Source of the DNA: Peribacillus simplex NBRC 15720 = DSM 1321
GTDB taxonomy: Bacteria; Bacillota; Bacilli; Bacillales; DSM-1321
Length of the DNA: 64,000 bases
Assembly: GCF_002243645.1 (NCBI RefSeq)
Contig: NZ_CP017704.1
Coordinates: 1,961,501-2,025,500, forward strand
Reading direction: 5' to 3'
Made by a program: the position numbers and the translations under genes
Notes under the pieces: model-generated
Seen by the model: only the letters and a program-made list of their open reading frames with translations
Told to the model about the DNA's origin: nothing
Database searches by the model: none
Shown: positions 53,880 through 62,448 of the stretch, one piece after another
Position numbering within the stretch: the stretch's first letter is position 1
Layout: every line of letters starts with the position of its first letter

Positions 53880-54552
53880 TCTACGAACTTAGGAATATAT
53901 CTCCGATTTCGGCATTTTTTCTGCGGTTTTCGGAGTATATCTCCGATTTCGACATTTTATCTGCGGGTTTTCGGAATATATCTCCGATTCCCGGAATATA
54001 TCTGCGGTTCCGGCATTTTATCTGCGGGTTTTCGGATTATATCTCCGATTTCGACATTTTATCTGCGGTTTTCGGAGTATATCTCCGATTTCGACATTTT
54101 ATCTGCGGGTTTTCGGATTATATCTCCGATTCCCGCATTTTATCTGCGGTTTTCGGATTATATCTCCGATTTCGACATTTTATCTGCGGGTTTTCGGATT
54201 ATATCTCCGATTCCGGCATTTTATCTGCGAATTTAGGAGTATATCTCCGATTTCGACATTTTATCTGCGGGTTTTCGGATTATATCTCCGTTTTTCGGAA
54301 TATATCTGCGGTTCCGGCATTTTATCTGCGAATTTAGGAGTATATCTCCGATCCCGGCATTTTATCTGCGTGTTTTCGGAATATATCTCCGATTCCCGCA
54401 TTTTATCTGCGAATTTAGGAATATATCTCCGATTCCCGCATTTTATCTCCGTTTTTCGGATTATATCTGCGGTTCCGGCATTTTATCTGCGGGTTTTCGG
54501 ATTATATCTGCGGTTCCGGCATTTTATCTGCGAATTTAGGAATATATCTCCG
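53880..54552. repeat. Helically phased 20/21-bp repeat array, 34 units
   Basis: TCT(C/G/A)CG occurs 34 times from 53880 to 54547 with each step exactly 20 or 21 bp (TCTGCG 18 times, TCTCCG 15, TCTACG once). The 21-bp steps coincide with spacers TCTGCGGGTTTTCGGA, which carry one extra base. Most units alternate between TATCTCCGATTTCGACATTT-like and TATCTGCGGTTTTCGGA-like forms, and many contain a CCGAxxTCGG palindrome and a TTTT tract. It fills the gap between convergent genes. Open frames through it shift with the repeat and are not considered coding. Confidence 0.9.
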
Positions 54553-54564
54553 ATTCCACAAAAA

Positions 54565-54592
54565 AAGGCTGTTCCACAAGGAACAGCCTTTT
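54565..54592. terminator. Bidirectional terminator at the right edge of the array
   Basis: Perfect stem AAGGCTGTTCC / GGAACAGCCTT with A run before and T run after; 12 bp beyond the aldehyde dehydrogenase stop. Confidence 0.85.
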
Positions 54593-54603
54593 CAGTAAGC
54601 TAT

Positions 54604-56124
54604 TTACTCTTCATCAAACCAACCTGTTGGCTGGATATCCAAGTTGTTATTGATTTGCTTCACTTCCGTATAAGCTTCGTAACCGAAAGTTCCCAGTTCG
54701 CGTCCATTTCCGCTTTGTTTGAACCCTCCCCAAGGAGCTTCGTTATAAGTAGGATGATATGAGTTTATCCACGTGATGCCAGCACGCACTTTTTTAATGA
54801 CACGGTACGCTTTTGCGATATCATTCGTGAACACCGCTCCCGCTAAACCATATTTCGTATCATTGGCAAGTCGAAGAGCTTCCGCTTCATCCTTGAACTT
54901 TTGAACGACAAGCACCGGTCCAAAAATTTCTTCCTGTACAATCCGCATGTCCGGTGTCGTATCAACGAAAATAGTAGGTTCGACAAAGTAACCTTTATCC
55001 AAGCCTTCTTCTTTAATTCGATTTCCACCGACGATTATTTTGGCACCTTCTTCTTTTCCGATTTGGATATACGATAATATTTTGTTCATATGGGCTTCTG
55101 AAACGATAGGTCCCATCTGGCTGTTTTCATCAGAACCTGAACCTACTTTGATCTTTTTCGCCTTCGCAGTAAGACTTGCAATGAACTGATCGTAAATGGA
55201 CTCTTCCAACAATAAACGGGAGCCTGCTGAACACACTTGTCCTTGATTACAGAAAATCCCGTATAGAGCATAATCAACAGCAGTCTCAAAGTCAGAGTCC
55301 GCAAATACGATATTAGGCGATTTCCCGCCGAGCTCCAATGTCACTTTCTTTAGGTTCCCCATTGAAGCCTCCATGATCTTACGTCCTGTTGCCGTTCCTC
55401 CTGTAAAGGCTACTTTATCGATTTCCTCATGTTCGGCAATGGCTTGTCCGACAACTGGCCCCGCTCCTAACACAAGGTTTGCGACACCTTTTGGCAATCC
55501 GACTTCATCCATGATTTCAAATAGTTTGACCGCTGTCACCGGAGTAATCTCAGATGGTTTGAACACAACGGAATTTCCTGCAGCAAGCGCCGGAGCCAGT
55601 TTCCAGGCTGACATCATTAGAGGGAAATTCCAAGGAACGATTTGCCCGCATACACCGATTGGTTCCCTTACGACCATCGCTTGCTGACCGTCAGGAACTT
55701 CAAAAGTCTGACCTGTCGGTTTTGTAGCCAATCCTGCATAATATCTAAAACAGGCTGCTGAATCCGCTATATCATAACGAGCCTCACGCAATGGTTTCCC
55801 ATTATCCAATGTTTCCAACGCAGCTAGTTCTTCAGCTTTTTCTTCTATTTTGTCGGCTATTTTGAATAAAATGCGCGCTCTTTCCACCGCAGGAGTTCCC
55901 CACCAACCACCTTCATAGAAAGCATATTTTGCTGCCTCGACCGCTGCATCCACATCTTCCTGTGTTCCTTCCGCAGCTTTGGCAATAACTTCCCCCGTAG
56001 CCGGATTCAATACATCCCTCTTCTCACCTGAAGTCGAATTCACCCATTCCCCATTGATGAACATCTTTAAGTCCAGTGCTCCCGTTCCTTCTTTTTTCGT
56101 ATTATTTTGCAAAGTTTCCTGCAT
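54604..56124 (-). CDS. NAD-dependent aldehyde dehydrogenase (betaine-aldehyde dehydrogenase-like)
   Basis: Oxidises an aldehyde to a carboxylate. The 506 residues have the ALDH motifs 'VPWNFPLMMSAWKLAPALAAGN' (NAD binding), 'TLELGGKSPNIVF' (catalytic Glu) and 'FCNQGQVCSAGSRLLLEE' (catalytic Cys), with 'EEIFGPVL' near the C-terminus. It is closest to the DhaS/BetB/GbsA group. AGGAGG precedes the ATG. It has its own sigma-54-type promoter 48 bp upstream. The substrate is likely an amino-aldehyde or similar, inferred from the neighbouring aminotransferase. Confidence 0.88.
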   Translation of the reverse strand: MQETLQNNTKKEGTGALDLKMFINGEWVNSTSGEKRDVLNPATGEVIAKAAEGTQEDVDAAVEAAKYAFYEGGWWGTPAVERARILFKIADKIEEKAEELAALETLDNGKPLREARYDIADSAACFRYYAGLATKPTGQTFEVPDGQQAMVVREPIGVCGQIVPWNFPLMMSAWKLAPALAAGNSVVFKPSEITPVTAVKLFEIMDEVGLPKGVANLVLGAGPVVGQAIAEHEEIDKVAFTGGTATGRKIMEASMGNLKKVTLELGGKSPNIVFADSDFETAVDYALYGIFCNQGQVCSAGSRLLLEESIYDQFIASLTAKAKKIKVGSGSDENSQMGPIVSEAHMNKILSYIQIGKEEGAKIIVGGNRIKEEGLDKGYFVEPTIFVDTTPDMRIVQEEIFGPVLVVQKFKDEAEALRLANDTKYGLAGAVFTNDIAKAYRVIKKVRAGITWINSYHPTYNEAPWGGFKQSGNGRELGTFGYEAYTEVKQINNNLDIQPTGWFDEE

Positions 56125-56171
56125 GTAAATTCCTCCTCGGTTTTAAGTTATCTACCTATATATTAGATATG

Positions 56172-56187
56172 AGCAAGATTCATGCCA
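56172..56187 (-). promoter_or_regulatory. Sigma-54 (-24/-12) promoter of the aldehyde dehydrogenase gene
   Basis: On the minus strand TGGCATGAATCTTGCT fits TGGCAC-N5-TTGCW with a single difference in the first box. It lies 48 bp before the start codon. Confidence 0.8.
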
Positions 56188-56342
56188 GTTTGAAATATTA
56201 GGTAACTCTCGTTTTTTTGCCCTTTCCTGTCTCATTTAAATTCAACCGTGAATTACCTATTCATTTTTGCATAACATATGGACAATCCTTCATCTCAGCC
56301 TCTTTCAAGATTCATAGAAAAATGAAACCCGCAGCTCAAAAA

Positions 56343-56373
56343 AAAGAGATGAGCAGCTGCTCATCTCTTTTTT
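56343..56373 (-). terminator. Terminator of the aminotransferase-dehydrogenase operon
   Basis: An 11-bp perfect palindromic stem GAGATGAGCAG / CTGCTCATCTC with T runs; overlaps the end of the second dehydrogenase gene's downstream region and separates it from the first. Confidence 0.85.
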
Positions 56374-56375
56374 GA

Positions 56376-57815
56376 TTAATTTCGGTTAATAATGACCAGT
56401 TTCATTTCCGTCATTTCTTCAATGGCATATTTTAGCCCTTCGCGGCCCGTTCCGCTTTTTTTGACTCCGCCATATGGCATGTTGTCGACACGGTAAGTTG
56501 GGATATCATTAATGATAACACCGCCGACTTCCAATTTTTCTGCGGCAGAAAGAGCCAGATTGATATTTTCTGTGTAAATCCCGGCCTGTAATCCAAATTC
56601 GGAATCATTGACCAAATCAATCGCTTCCTCAACGGACGAAACCTTATTGATCAAAACAATGGGAGCGAAGACTTCCTGACAAGATACTTTAAGCATTGCA
56701 TCCACTTCCAGCAACACAGTGGGATGCAGGATATTTCCTTCAGATTTACCTCCTGCTGCAACAATTGCACCGTGTTGTTTAGCTTCACCGATCCAATCCA
56801 GGCTTCGCTGTACATCACCAGCGCTGATCAATGCCGAAATGTCCACCGACGGGTCCAAAGAATCTCCAAGTTTCAAGCCATTCGTTGCTTCTGTGAATTT
56901 TTTGACGAACTCATCATATACCTCTTCATGAACATATGCACGCTGTAAGGAAATACAGACCTGACCTTGAAAAGCGAATGCTGCCGATACACAGCGTTGG
57001 ATGATTTTATCGATATTTATCCCTTTATCGACGATGACAGCTGCATTCGAACCTAGTTCAAGACTCACTTTCTTTAACCCGGCCTTATTACGGATCCCGA
57101 TTCCGACAGCTGGACTTCCAGTAAATGAAATGCTCTTCACCCGTGAATCGGTGACTAATTTATCACCAATTACCGAACCGCTTCCGGTAACTAAATTAAA
57201 CGCACCTGCCGGCAAATCCGTTTCGGCTAATAGTTCAGCAAGAAATAGCGAAGATAGCGGTGTTTGGCTAGCAGGTTTCAGGACAAGTGTATTTCCCGCA
57301 GCAATGGCAGGGCCTACTTTATGGGCAACCAGGTTCATCGGAAAATTAAATGGTGTAATCGCACCCACAACGCCTAGAGGCTCACGGACTGTGTATCCTA
57401 TCCTTCCTTCTCCGTCAGCTGTAGCATCCATCGTCAATGTTTCTCCATGAATCCTTTTTGCTTCCTCTGCTGCAAATTTATATGTGGCAATCGTCCGGGA
57501 TACTTCAACCATTGCCGTTTTAATCGGTTTCGCTGCCTCTTTTGCAATAATTTCAGCTGCCTCATCTTTGCGGCTTTCCAAAAGACTAGCGAGCTTTTCA
57601 AGGATGGCAGCCCGTTTATGACTAGGTAAAGCTGCCATTGTTTTTCTAGCTTGATAGGCTGATTCTATTGCCAACTCGACATCTTCAAGGCTTGCTGAAG
57701 GAATTTCCGCTAGAACTTCCCCGCTATAGGGAGACTTTAGTGTTGTGAACTTTTCAGCTTCTTGCCATTTACCATTAATGAATAATTTCTTTTTCAGCGT
57801 TTCTGTCATGACCAT
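56376..57815 (-). CDS. Aldehyde dehydrogenase family protein
   Basis: A ~479-residue ALDH. Motifs: 'ITPFNFPMNLVAHKVGPAIAAGN', 'SLELGSNAAVIV' (Glu) and 'FAFQGQVCISLQRAYVHE' (Cys), plus 'YGGVKKSGTGREG' at the C-terminus. The 'LELGSNA' form is shared with lactaldehyde, phosphonoacetaldehyde and glyceraldehyde-3-phosphate (non-phosphorylating) dehydrogenases, unlike the first ALDH here. The ATG at 57815 has GAGGTG upstream; nearby GTG and ATG codons are alternatives. It begins 12 bp after the aminotransferase gene, so both are one operon. Confidence 0.85.
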   Translation of the reverse strand: MVMTETLKKKLFINGKWQEAEKFTTLKSPYSGEVLAEIPSASLEDVELAIESAYQARKTMAALPSHKRAAILEKLASLLESRKDEAAEIIAKEAAKPIKTAMVEVSRTIATYKFAAEEAKRIHGETLTMDATADGEGRIGYTVREPLGVVGAITPFNFPMNLVAHKVGPAIAAGNTLVLKPASQTPLSSLFLAELLAETDLPAGAFNLVTGSGSVIGDKLVTDSRVKSISFTGSPAVGIGIRNKAGLKKVSLELGSNAAVIVDKGINIDKIIQRCVSAAFAFQGQVCISLQRAYVHEEVYDEFVKKFTEATNGLKLGDSLDPSVDISALISAGDVQRSLDWIGEAKQHGAIVAAGGKSEGNILHPTVLLEVDAMLKVSCQEVFAPIVLINKVSSVEEAIDLVNDSEFGLQAGIYTENINLALSAAEKLEVGGVIINDIPTYRVDNMPYGGVKKSGTGREGLKYAIEEMTEMKLVIINRN

Positions 57816-57827
57816 CACTTTCACCTC

Positions 57828-59153
57828 TTATAAAATTTCTTTTTCGACAGCAGTAAATGTCTCATCAAGGATTTCAATTATTCTTTCGACTTCCGCTTTA
57901 GTAATGATTAAAGGCGGTGCGAATACGAGTGTATCTTGATCAAACGTAACAGACCGGCAAATTAAACCATTCTTCGCCGCTTCAGCAACCAGTCTTGGAG
58001 CAAGTTGTGTCTCAAAGCCTTCGCCTGTTTGTTTGTCCTTTACGATGGAGATGCCTCCAATTAGTCCAAGTGCCCTAACATCACCAACAATCGGATGTTT
58101 GCTTTGAAGCTTCTTAAAGCCGGCAAGCAACTCTTCACCACGCTGTTTCGAATTTTCTATAAGGTTTTCACGTTCAATTATTTCAATATTTTTCAAAGCA
58201 ACCGCACAAGCCATAGGATGGCCACTGTATGTGTAGCCGTGTAAAAGCGTACCTTTTGAAAGGGCAATGAAATCCTGATGCATCTTATCATTCAGGACGA
58301 CCCCGCCTAACTGTGCATATCCGCTCGTCACACCTTTTGCAAAGCACATCATATCAGGTACAACACCAAAGTGTTCAATCCCAAAATAAGTCCCTGTTCT
58401 TCCAAAACCTGTAATGACTTCATCCGTCACCATTAAAATGCCGTATTCATTACAAATCTCCCTTACTTCCTTAAAATATCCTTCAGGAGGAAGGTTCACG
58501 CCACCGGCCCCTTGAATCGGTTCAGCGATAAATGCCGCAATCGTTTCCGGTCCTTCCTGTTCTATGACCTTACGCAACTCCTCAATGGAGGAACCGTCCA
58601 CATGGTAAAAATCCGGTGCGATTGAATTCGTGAAGTCACGGAACGGCTTCAGGCCAGTCGCGCTTGTAGCTCCCATTGCCACTCCATGATAGGATTTCGA
58701 GCGGGAAATGATTTTTTGACGATTAGGCTGCCCTTTCAAAAGCCAGTAATGACGAGCAAGTTTGATGGCCGTATCATTCGACTCCGATCCACCTGAAGTG
58801 AAGAAAACTGCATTCAAATCCCCAGGCGCGATGGAAGCGATTTTGGCCGCTAAACGGATTGCCGGCTCATTGCTGAAAGTGGCGAAACTTGAGGTGAAAG
58901 CTAACTTCGCCATTTGTTCCTTCGCGACATCAGCCATCTCTTCTTGTCCATGTCCAATATTCACATTCCAAAGTGAAGCCATGCCATCAATGACAGTCCT
59001 GCCCGTGACATCCGTAAGATATATTCCCTTCCCTTCCTTAAAGATGAAACTTGGACCATCTGCCTGCTGTTGTTCGATTGCCGTAGTCGGATGAATAAAA
59101 TGCTTTTTATCCAAATCGATTAATTCCTGAATACCCGTCGTCTCTTTAATCAT
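57828..59153 (-). CDS. Class III (PLP-dependent) aminotransferase, omega-amino acid type
   Basis: A 441-residue transaminase. 'DEVITGFGRTGTYFG' holds the PLP Asp, 'CFAKGVTSGYAQLGGV' the Schiff-base Lys, 'FFTSGGSESNDTAIKLARHYW' the cofactor phosphate contacts. Family members use beta-alanine, GABA, putrescine, taurine or (S)-amines, commonly with pyruvate. With two aldehyde dehydrogenases downstream, removal of an amino group followed by aldehyde oxidation is likely; the substrate remains open. Start at 59153 after GAAGGGTG. First gene of a sigma-54-controlled operon. Confidence 0.87.
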   Translation of the reverse strand: MIKETTGIQELIDLDKKHFIHPTTAIEQQQADGPSFIFKEGKGIYLTDVTGRTVIDGMASLWNVNIGHGQEEMADVAKEQMAKLAFTSSFATFSNEPAIRLAAKIASIAPGDLNAVFFTSGGSESNDTAIKLARHYWLLKGQPNRQKIISRSKSYHGVAMGATSATGLKPFRDFTNSIAPDFYHVDGSSIEELRKVIEQEGPETIAAFIAEPIQGAGGVNLPPEGYFKEVREICNEYGILMVTDEVITGFGRTGTYFGIEHFGVVPDMMCFAKGVTSGYAQLGGVVLNDKMHQDFIALSKGTLLHGYTYSGHPMACAVALKNIEIIERENLIENSKQRGEELLAGFKKLQSKHPIVGDVRALGLIGGISIVKDKQTGEGFETQLAPRLVAEAAKNGLICRSVTFDQDTLVFAPPLIITKAEVERIIEILDETFTAVEKEIL

Positions 59154-59223
59154 GTAAAAAACACCCTTCTCATGTAAGATTTTTTTCAAGTTAGTTAATT
59201 TTTATATTTATATATATAGATAT

Positions 59224-59239
59224 AGCAAGATGCATGCCA
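59224..59239 (-). promoter_or_regulatory. Sigma-54 (-24/-12) promoter of the aminotransferase operon
   Basis: On the minus strand TGGCATGCATCTTGCT matches TGGCAC-N5-TTGCW with one difference, 71 bp before the aminotransferase start. Confidence 0.85.
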
Positions 59240-59278
59240 AATTATATGAGCCTTATATTAAAGGTATTCAAGTTTAAA

Positions 59279-59348
59279 TGATTCATATATAAATCAATAG
59301 ATGCATGTGTTGATTCATATATAAATCATTTGATTCATATTCGAATCA
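59279..59348. promoter_or_regulatory. Three phased palindromes, putative enhancer for a sigma-54 activator
   Basis: TGATTCATATATAAATCA at 59279-59296 and 59311-59328, and TGATTCATATTCGAATCA at 59331-59348. Each has TGATT / AATCA arms. Start-to-start spacings are 32 and 20 bp, about three and two helix turns. They lie 40-110 bp upstream of the -24/-12 promoter, where bacterial enhancer-binding proteins usually bind, and between it and rpoN. Confidence 0.7.
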
Positions 59349-59435
59349 TTTAATTCCCATTCATTAGATTACATGCATTTTTTCGAATCCCCCTCTTTAT
59401 TTTCTAAATGATGTTATAAAACCTGACACACAATG

Positions 59436-59464
59436 TTGAATTTTCGGAAGATTTGTATTATTAT
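59436..59464 (+). promoter_or_regulatory. Likely vegetative promoter of rpoN
   Basis: TTGAAT (59436-59441), a 17-bp spacer and TATTAT (59459-59464), 66 bp before the rpoN start. Confidence 0.5.
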
Positions 59465-59529
59465 CATGTTAATATTTTTTCATTCCCTTTGAGCCGCTAT
59501 GTTAATCTAAACGAAAGAAGTTGATATAT

Positions 59530-60897
59530 ATGCAGGTAGGATTTGAACTGTACCAAAAACAAACCTTGAAATTGTCATTAACCCCTGAATTACAGCAATC
59601 GATCAATATCCTTCAATATTCCACCCATGAACTAATAGATTTCATAAACCGGCAGGCACACGAAAATCCCGTTCTCGAAATTAGCTTTAAAGAACCCCTC
59701 GCATCACTTACTGAATCTAGCATTCGGACACAAAAAATAAATTCTCAGATACGTGGATCCTCCTCTATAAGTAAAAGTTTCAACGGAGACAATGATTACA
59801 ATCCAATCAACAATTATTCAATCAACACAGAAACACTGGAAGGCCATTTACTGGAACAATTGAGTTTACTAAGTTCGTTGAAAGCATTTGAAAAAAAGAT
59901 TCTCCGATTTTTGTTTGGGAACTTAAATGATTATGGATTTCTTGAATTGGATGCCAATTGGGCTGCCTCGCATTTTTCCGTATCCGTGGAAGAAATAGAA
60001 AATATGATTCACGTATTGCAATCCCTTGACCCAATAGGAGTCGGGGCTAAAGATCTGACCGATTGTTTACTCATTCAGCTGCGTGAGCATGAGGATCACA
60101 ATGAATTGGCGTATAAGATCGTTAAAAAGCACTTAACAGATTTAGCAGAAAAACGCTTCAGGAAAATTGCCGCCCTTTACCAAGTGACCATTCAGGAAGT
60201 ACAAGAGGCCTCGGATTTAATCCGTACGTTAAACCCGCGTCCCGTCAGTCACTATTCCAATGATATGACTCATTACATCGTTCCGGACGTTTACGTGGAA
60301 AAAGAAAAAGAAGGTTTTCTGATAACAGTCAACGATAGCTGCACACCTAAACTTTCCATCAACCCTTACTACAAGAACCAAATCGCTATGAATCCTGATA
60401 ATCCAGCTAAAGATTATATAAAGGGGCACATAAACGATGCCCAATTACTTTTAAAAGGGCTCGAACAAAGGCAAATGACACTTTACAAAGTGACAGCATC
60501 AATCGTGGACGAGCAGCAAGAGTTTTTCATGAAGGGAATTACGGGATTAAAACCTATGACATTGAAGGACATTTCGGAAAAACTTCAGCTTCATGAATCG
60601 ACAATCAGCAGGGCGACGAGCAATAAATATATCCAGACTCCGCATGGCCTCTTTAAACTAAGGAACTTCTTTACTAGAGGGTTAAACCGCGTGAACAGCC
60701 AAGCAGCCGAATCAACGACCACCATCAAAGAAAAAATAAAGGTCTTGATTGCCGATGAAGATAAAATAAAGCCTTTTTCAGATCAGAAACTTTGTCAAAT
60801 ATTCGAAAATGAAGGGACGAAGATCTCTCGCCGTACTATTGCAAAATACCGTGAAGATCTCGGAATACCCGGATCTTCAAAACGGCGCAGATTTTAA
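59530..60897 (+). CDS. rpoN: RNA polymerase sigma-54 factor (SigL)
   Basis: Alternative sigma factor that recognises -24/-12 promoters and requires an ATP-hydrolysing activator. Region I is Gln/Leu-rich ('LYQKQTLKLSLTPELQQSINILQYS'), the core-binding region spans ~90-250, the helix-turn-helix is 'TLKDISEKLQLHESTISRATSNKYIQTPHGLFKLRNFF' and the RpoN box is 'ISRRTIAKYREDLGIP'. 455 residues. The ATG at 59530 has GAAAGAAG ~9 bases upstream; the TTG at 59521 abuts it. It is divergent from genes that carry sigma-54 promoters. Confidence 0.95.
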   Translation: MQVGFELYQKQTLKLSLTPELQQSINILQYSTHELIDFINRQAHENPVLEISFKEPLASLTESSIRTQKINSQIRGSSSISKSFNGDNDYNPINNYSINTETLEGHLLEQLSLLSSLKAFEKKILRFLFGNLNDYGFLELDANWAASHFSVSVEEIENMIHVLQSLDPIGVGAKDLTDCLLIQLREHEDHNELAYKIVKKHLTDLAEKRFRKIAALYQVTIQEVQEASDLIRTLNPRPVSHYSNDMTHYIVPDVYVEKEKEGFLITVNDSCTPKLSINPYYKNQIAMNPDNPAKDYIKGHINDAQLLLKGLEQRQMTLYKVTASIVDEQQEFFMKGITGLKPMTLKDISEKLQLHESTISRATSNKYIQTPHGLFKLRNFFTRGLNRVNSQAAESTTTIKEKIKVLIADEDKIKPFSDQKLCQIFENEGTKISRRTIAKYREDLGIPGSSKRRRF

Positions 60898-60955
60898 AAT
60901 CAAACCAAATTTTGTTTTATATGTTGTGTCCACATTATGGAATAACGTATTTTAA

Positions 60956-60995
60956 AAGACTCTTACAAAGGATGTATCTATCGTAAGAGTCTTCT
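60956..60995 (+). terminator. Possible terminator of rpoN
   Basis: An 11-bp perfect stem AAGACTCTTAC / GTAAGAGTCTT with a 16-base loop, about 60 bp after the stop; weak T run. Confidence 0.6.
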
Positions 60996-61041
60996 ATATT
61001 TTCACTGCTTCATATCATTTTTTTGTAAAATAATCACCTCA

Positions 61042-61068
61042 CAACAAAAAACCCCTGAACCAGGGGCT
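61042..61068 (-). terminator. Terminator of bluB
   Basis: Stem GCCCCTG / CAGGGG with six T on the minus strand. Confidence 0.75.
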
Positions 61069-61101
61069 TAATAAACAAGGTTTGTAACAAAAAATATAGT
61101 T

Positions 61102-61743
61102 TTATTTATTGCCCCATTTATCCTCGAAAATAAGTTCATCCATCGGCCTTCTTTTTTCCCAATTAGCAAGTTCAAGAATGGGTTTATCCGGATATTGATC
61201 CGTATAGCCAATCGACAGGAGTGCAACAGGTTCTATATGCGGCGGAATCTCCAAAATATCTCGAATGTCATTTTTCTTATAAAAGCTTACCCATCCCATT
61301 GCCAATCCTTCAGCACAAGCAGCCAGCCACATATTTTGAATCGCGCAGGCTGTGGATAGGATATCGGTTTCCGGAATGGAGTTCCTCCCTAAAACATGGG
61401 AGCCACCCCGTGTCGGGTCGCATGTAACACAAATGGTGTATGGTGCTTCTTTTAACCCTTCCACTTTCAAACTAAGAAACTTATTTTCTTTACCTCCTTC
61501 ATAATGAATTGCGAGTGCCCTTCTTTCTTTATCCGCTGCCCATGCCAAACTGTTCTTGGTTTCCTGAGATGAAATCACGATGAAACTCCAAGGTTGCATG
61601 AATCCTACAGACGGCGCATGATGTGCAGCATCCAAAATTCTGCGGAGTATATCCTTTGAAATGGGCTTAGGCAAAAAACTCCTGATATCCCTTCGGTTAT
61701 AAATGGCTTTATATACGGCAGCTTGTTCTTCATTAGTAAACAT
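61102..61743 (-). CDS. bluB: 5,6-dimethylbenzimidazole synthase
   Basis: Flavin-destroying enzyme that converts FMNH2 into the lower ligand of vitamin B12. It belongs to the nitroreductase fold; BluB-specific features are 'YNRRDIRSFLPKPISKDILRRILDAAHHAPSVGFMQPWSFIVI' and 'AACAEGLAMGWVSFYKKNDIRDIL'. 213 residues. No cobalamin genes are adjacent and no B12 riboswitch was seen upstream, so the context does not confirm the pathway. A GGGGGGG tract lies directly before the ATG. Confidence 0.85.
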   Translation of the reverse strand: MFTNEEQAAVYKAIYNRRDIRSFLPKPISKDILRRILDAAHHAPSVGFMQPWSFIVISSQETKNSLAWAADKERRALAIHYEGGKENKFLSLKVEGLKEAPYTICVTCDPTRGGSHVLGRNSIPETDILSTACAIQNMWLAACAEGLAMGWVSFYKKNDIRDILEIPPHIEPVALLSIGYTDQYPDKPILELANWEKRRPMDELIFEDKWGNK

Positions 61744-61848
61744 AGTTTCCCCCCCATGTTTCCGGCTCCCCAGAAATTTATCTAAACATACACTATATTT
61801 TATAGGTAAACCCTTACAATTAAAAGCGAGATCCAGATATCTCCGGAT

Positions 61849-62448
61849 TCAGCTCGTTCCGTCCACAACAAGACTCGCTCTTTCTTGGTGCGCGCCCACA
61901 TAGAGATCTTCATGAACCATCCAATTATCCTCCCACATTTGACGCGCATCTTCACCATCCCGCTCAAGGCCCCGTTTCAAACGCTGATCACGGGGACATT
62001 CCACCCAAATCGTGAAATCATGGTATCCTGCCAATTCTTTTCGGATAGAATACGTTCCTTCTATAATGACAAGGCCTTTAGCAGGAACCTCATGCCATTC
62101 GGCCATAGTGTCCGTTTCCCAATCATACCTTTGATACCTTGCTTCCCTCCCTTTTGTAAGCGGTTTCAGGACTTGGTTATAAACCCGTTCCCAATCATAA
62201 TCCGCACCAACCTGCTTTTGGGATGGAGGCAGTTGAATCCTATCCGATGATGGCAAATAAAAATCATCCATATGAACGACCGCGCTACCTGGACATTCTG
62301 ATTGGATACGGGAAGCGAGTGTACTTTTTCCAGACCCGCCCCGGCCATCTATGGCCACTATATAGAGAAATCGTTTTTTGGAAATTCCGTGAATTTCAGC
62401 TATAAGACTGCTAATCGTATACTGTCCATTAAGTGTTGGAAAGTTCAT
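61849..62448 (-). CDS. Uridine kinase-like P-loop kinase
   Basis: A 199-residue P-loop protein: 'VAIDGRGGSGKSTLASRI' (Walker A), 'VVHMDDFYLPSSDRI' (acceptor-site Asp as in uridine/phosphoribulokinase family), 'LVIIEGTYSIRKEL' (Walker B-like) and an Arg-rich lid 'CPRDQRLKRGLERDG'. The family phosphorylates nucleosides or similar hydroxyl substrates; the exact one is unknown. The ATG at 62448 is chosen because GGGGGAATG gives proper spacing; another ATG lies two codons earlier. Confidence 0.78.
   Translation of the reverse strand: MNFPTLNGQYTISSLIAEIHGISKKRFLYIVAIDGRGGSGKSTLASRIQSECPGSAVVHMDDFYLPSSDRIQLPPSQKQVGADYDWERVYNQVLKPLTKGREARYQRYDWETDTMAEWHEVPAKGLVIIEGTYSIRKELAGYHDFTIWVECPRDQRLKRGLERDGEDARQMWEDNWMVHEDLYVGAHQERASLVVDGTS

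Noticed and set aside
53655-54236. Open frame running out of the molybdopterin oxidoreductase 3' region into the repeat array (and a second at 54370-54762)
   Set aside because: It overlaps a real gene in another frame, has no ribosome binding site, and its repeated peptide is a by-product of the 20/21-bp DNA repeat.
53880-54552. CRISPR array
   Set aside because: Units are 20-21 bp with only a 6-bp conserved core, spacers are themselves repetitive, and no cas genes are in the window.
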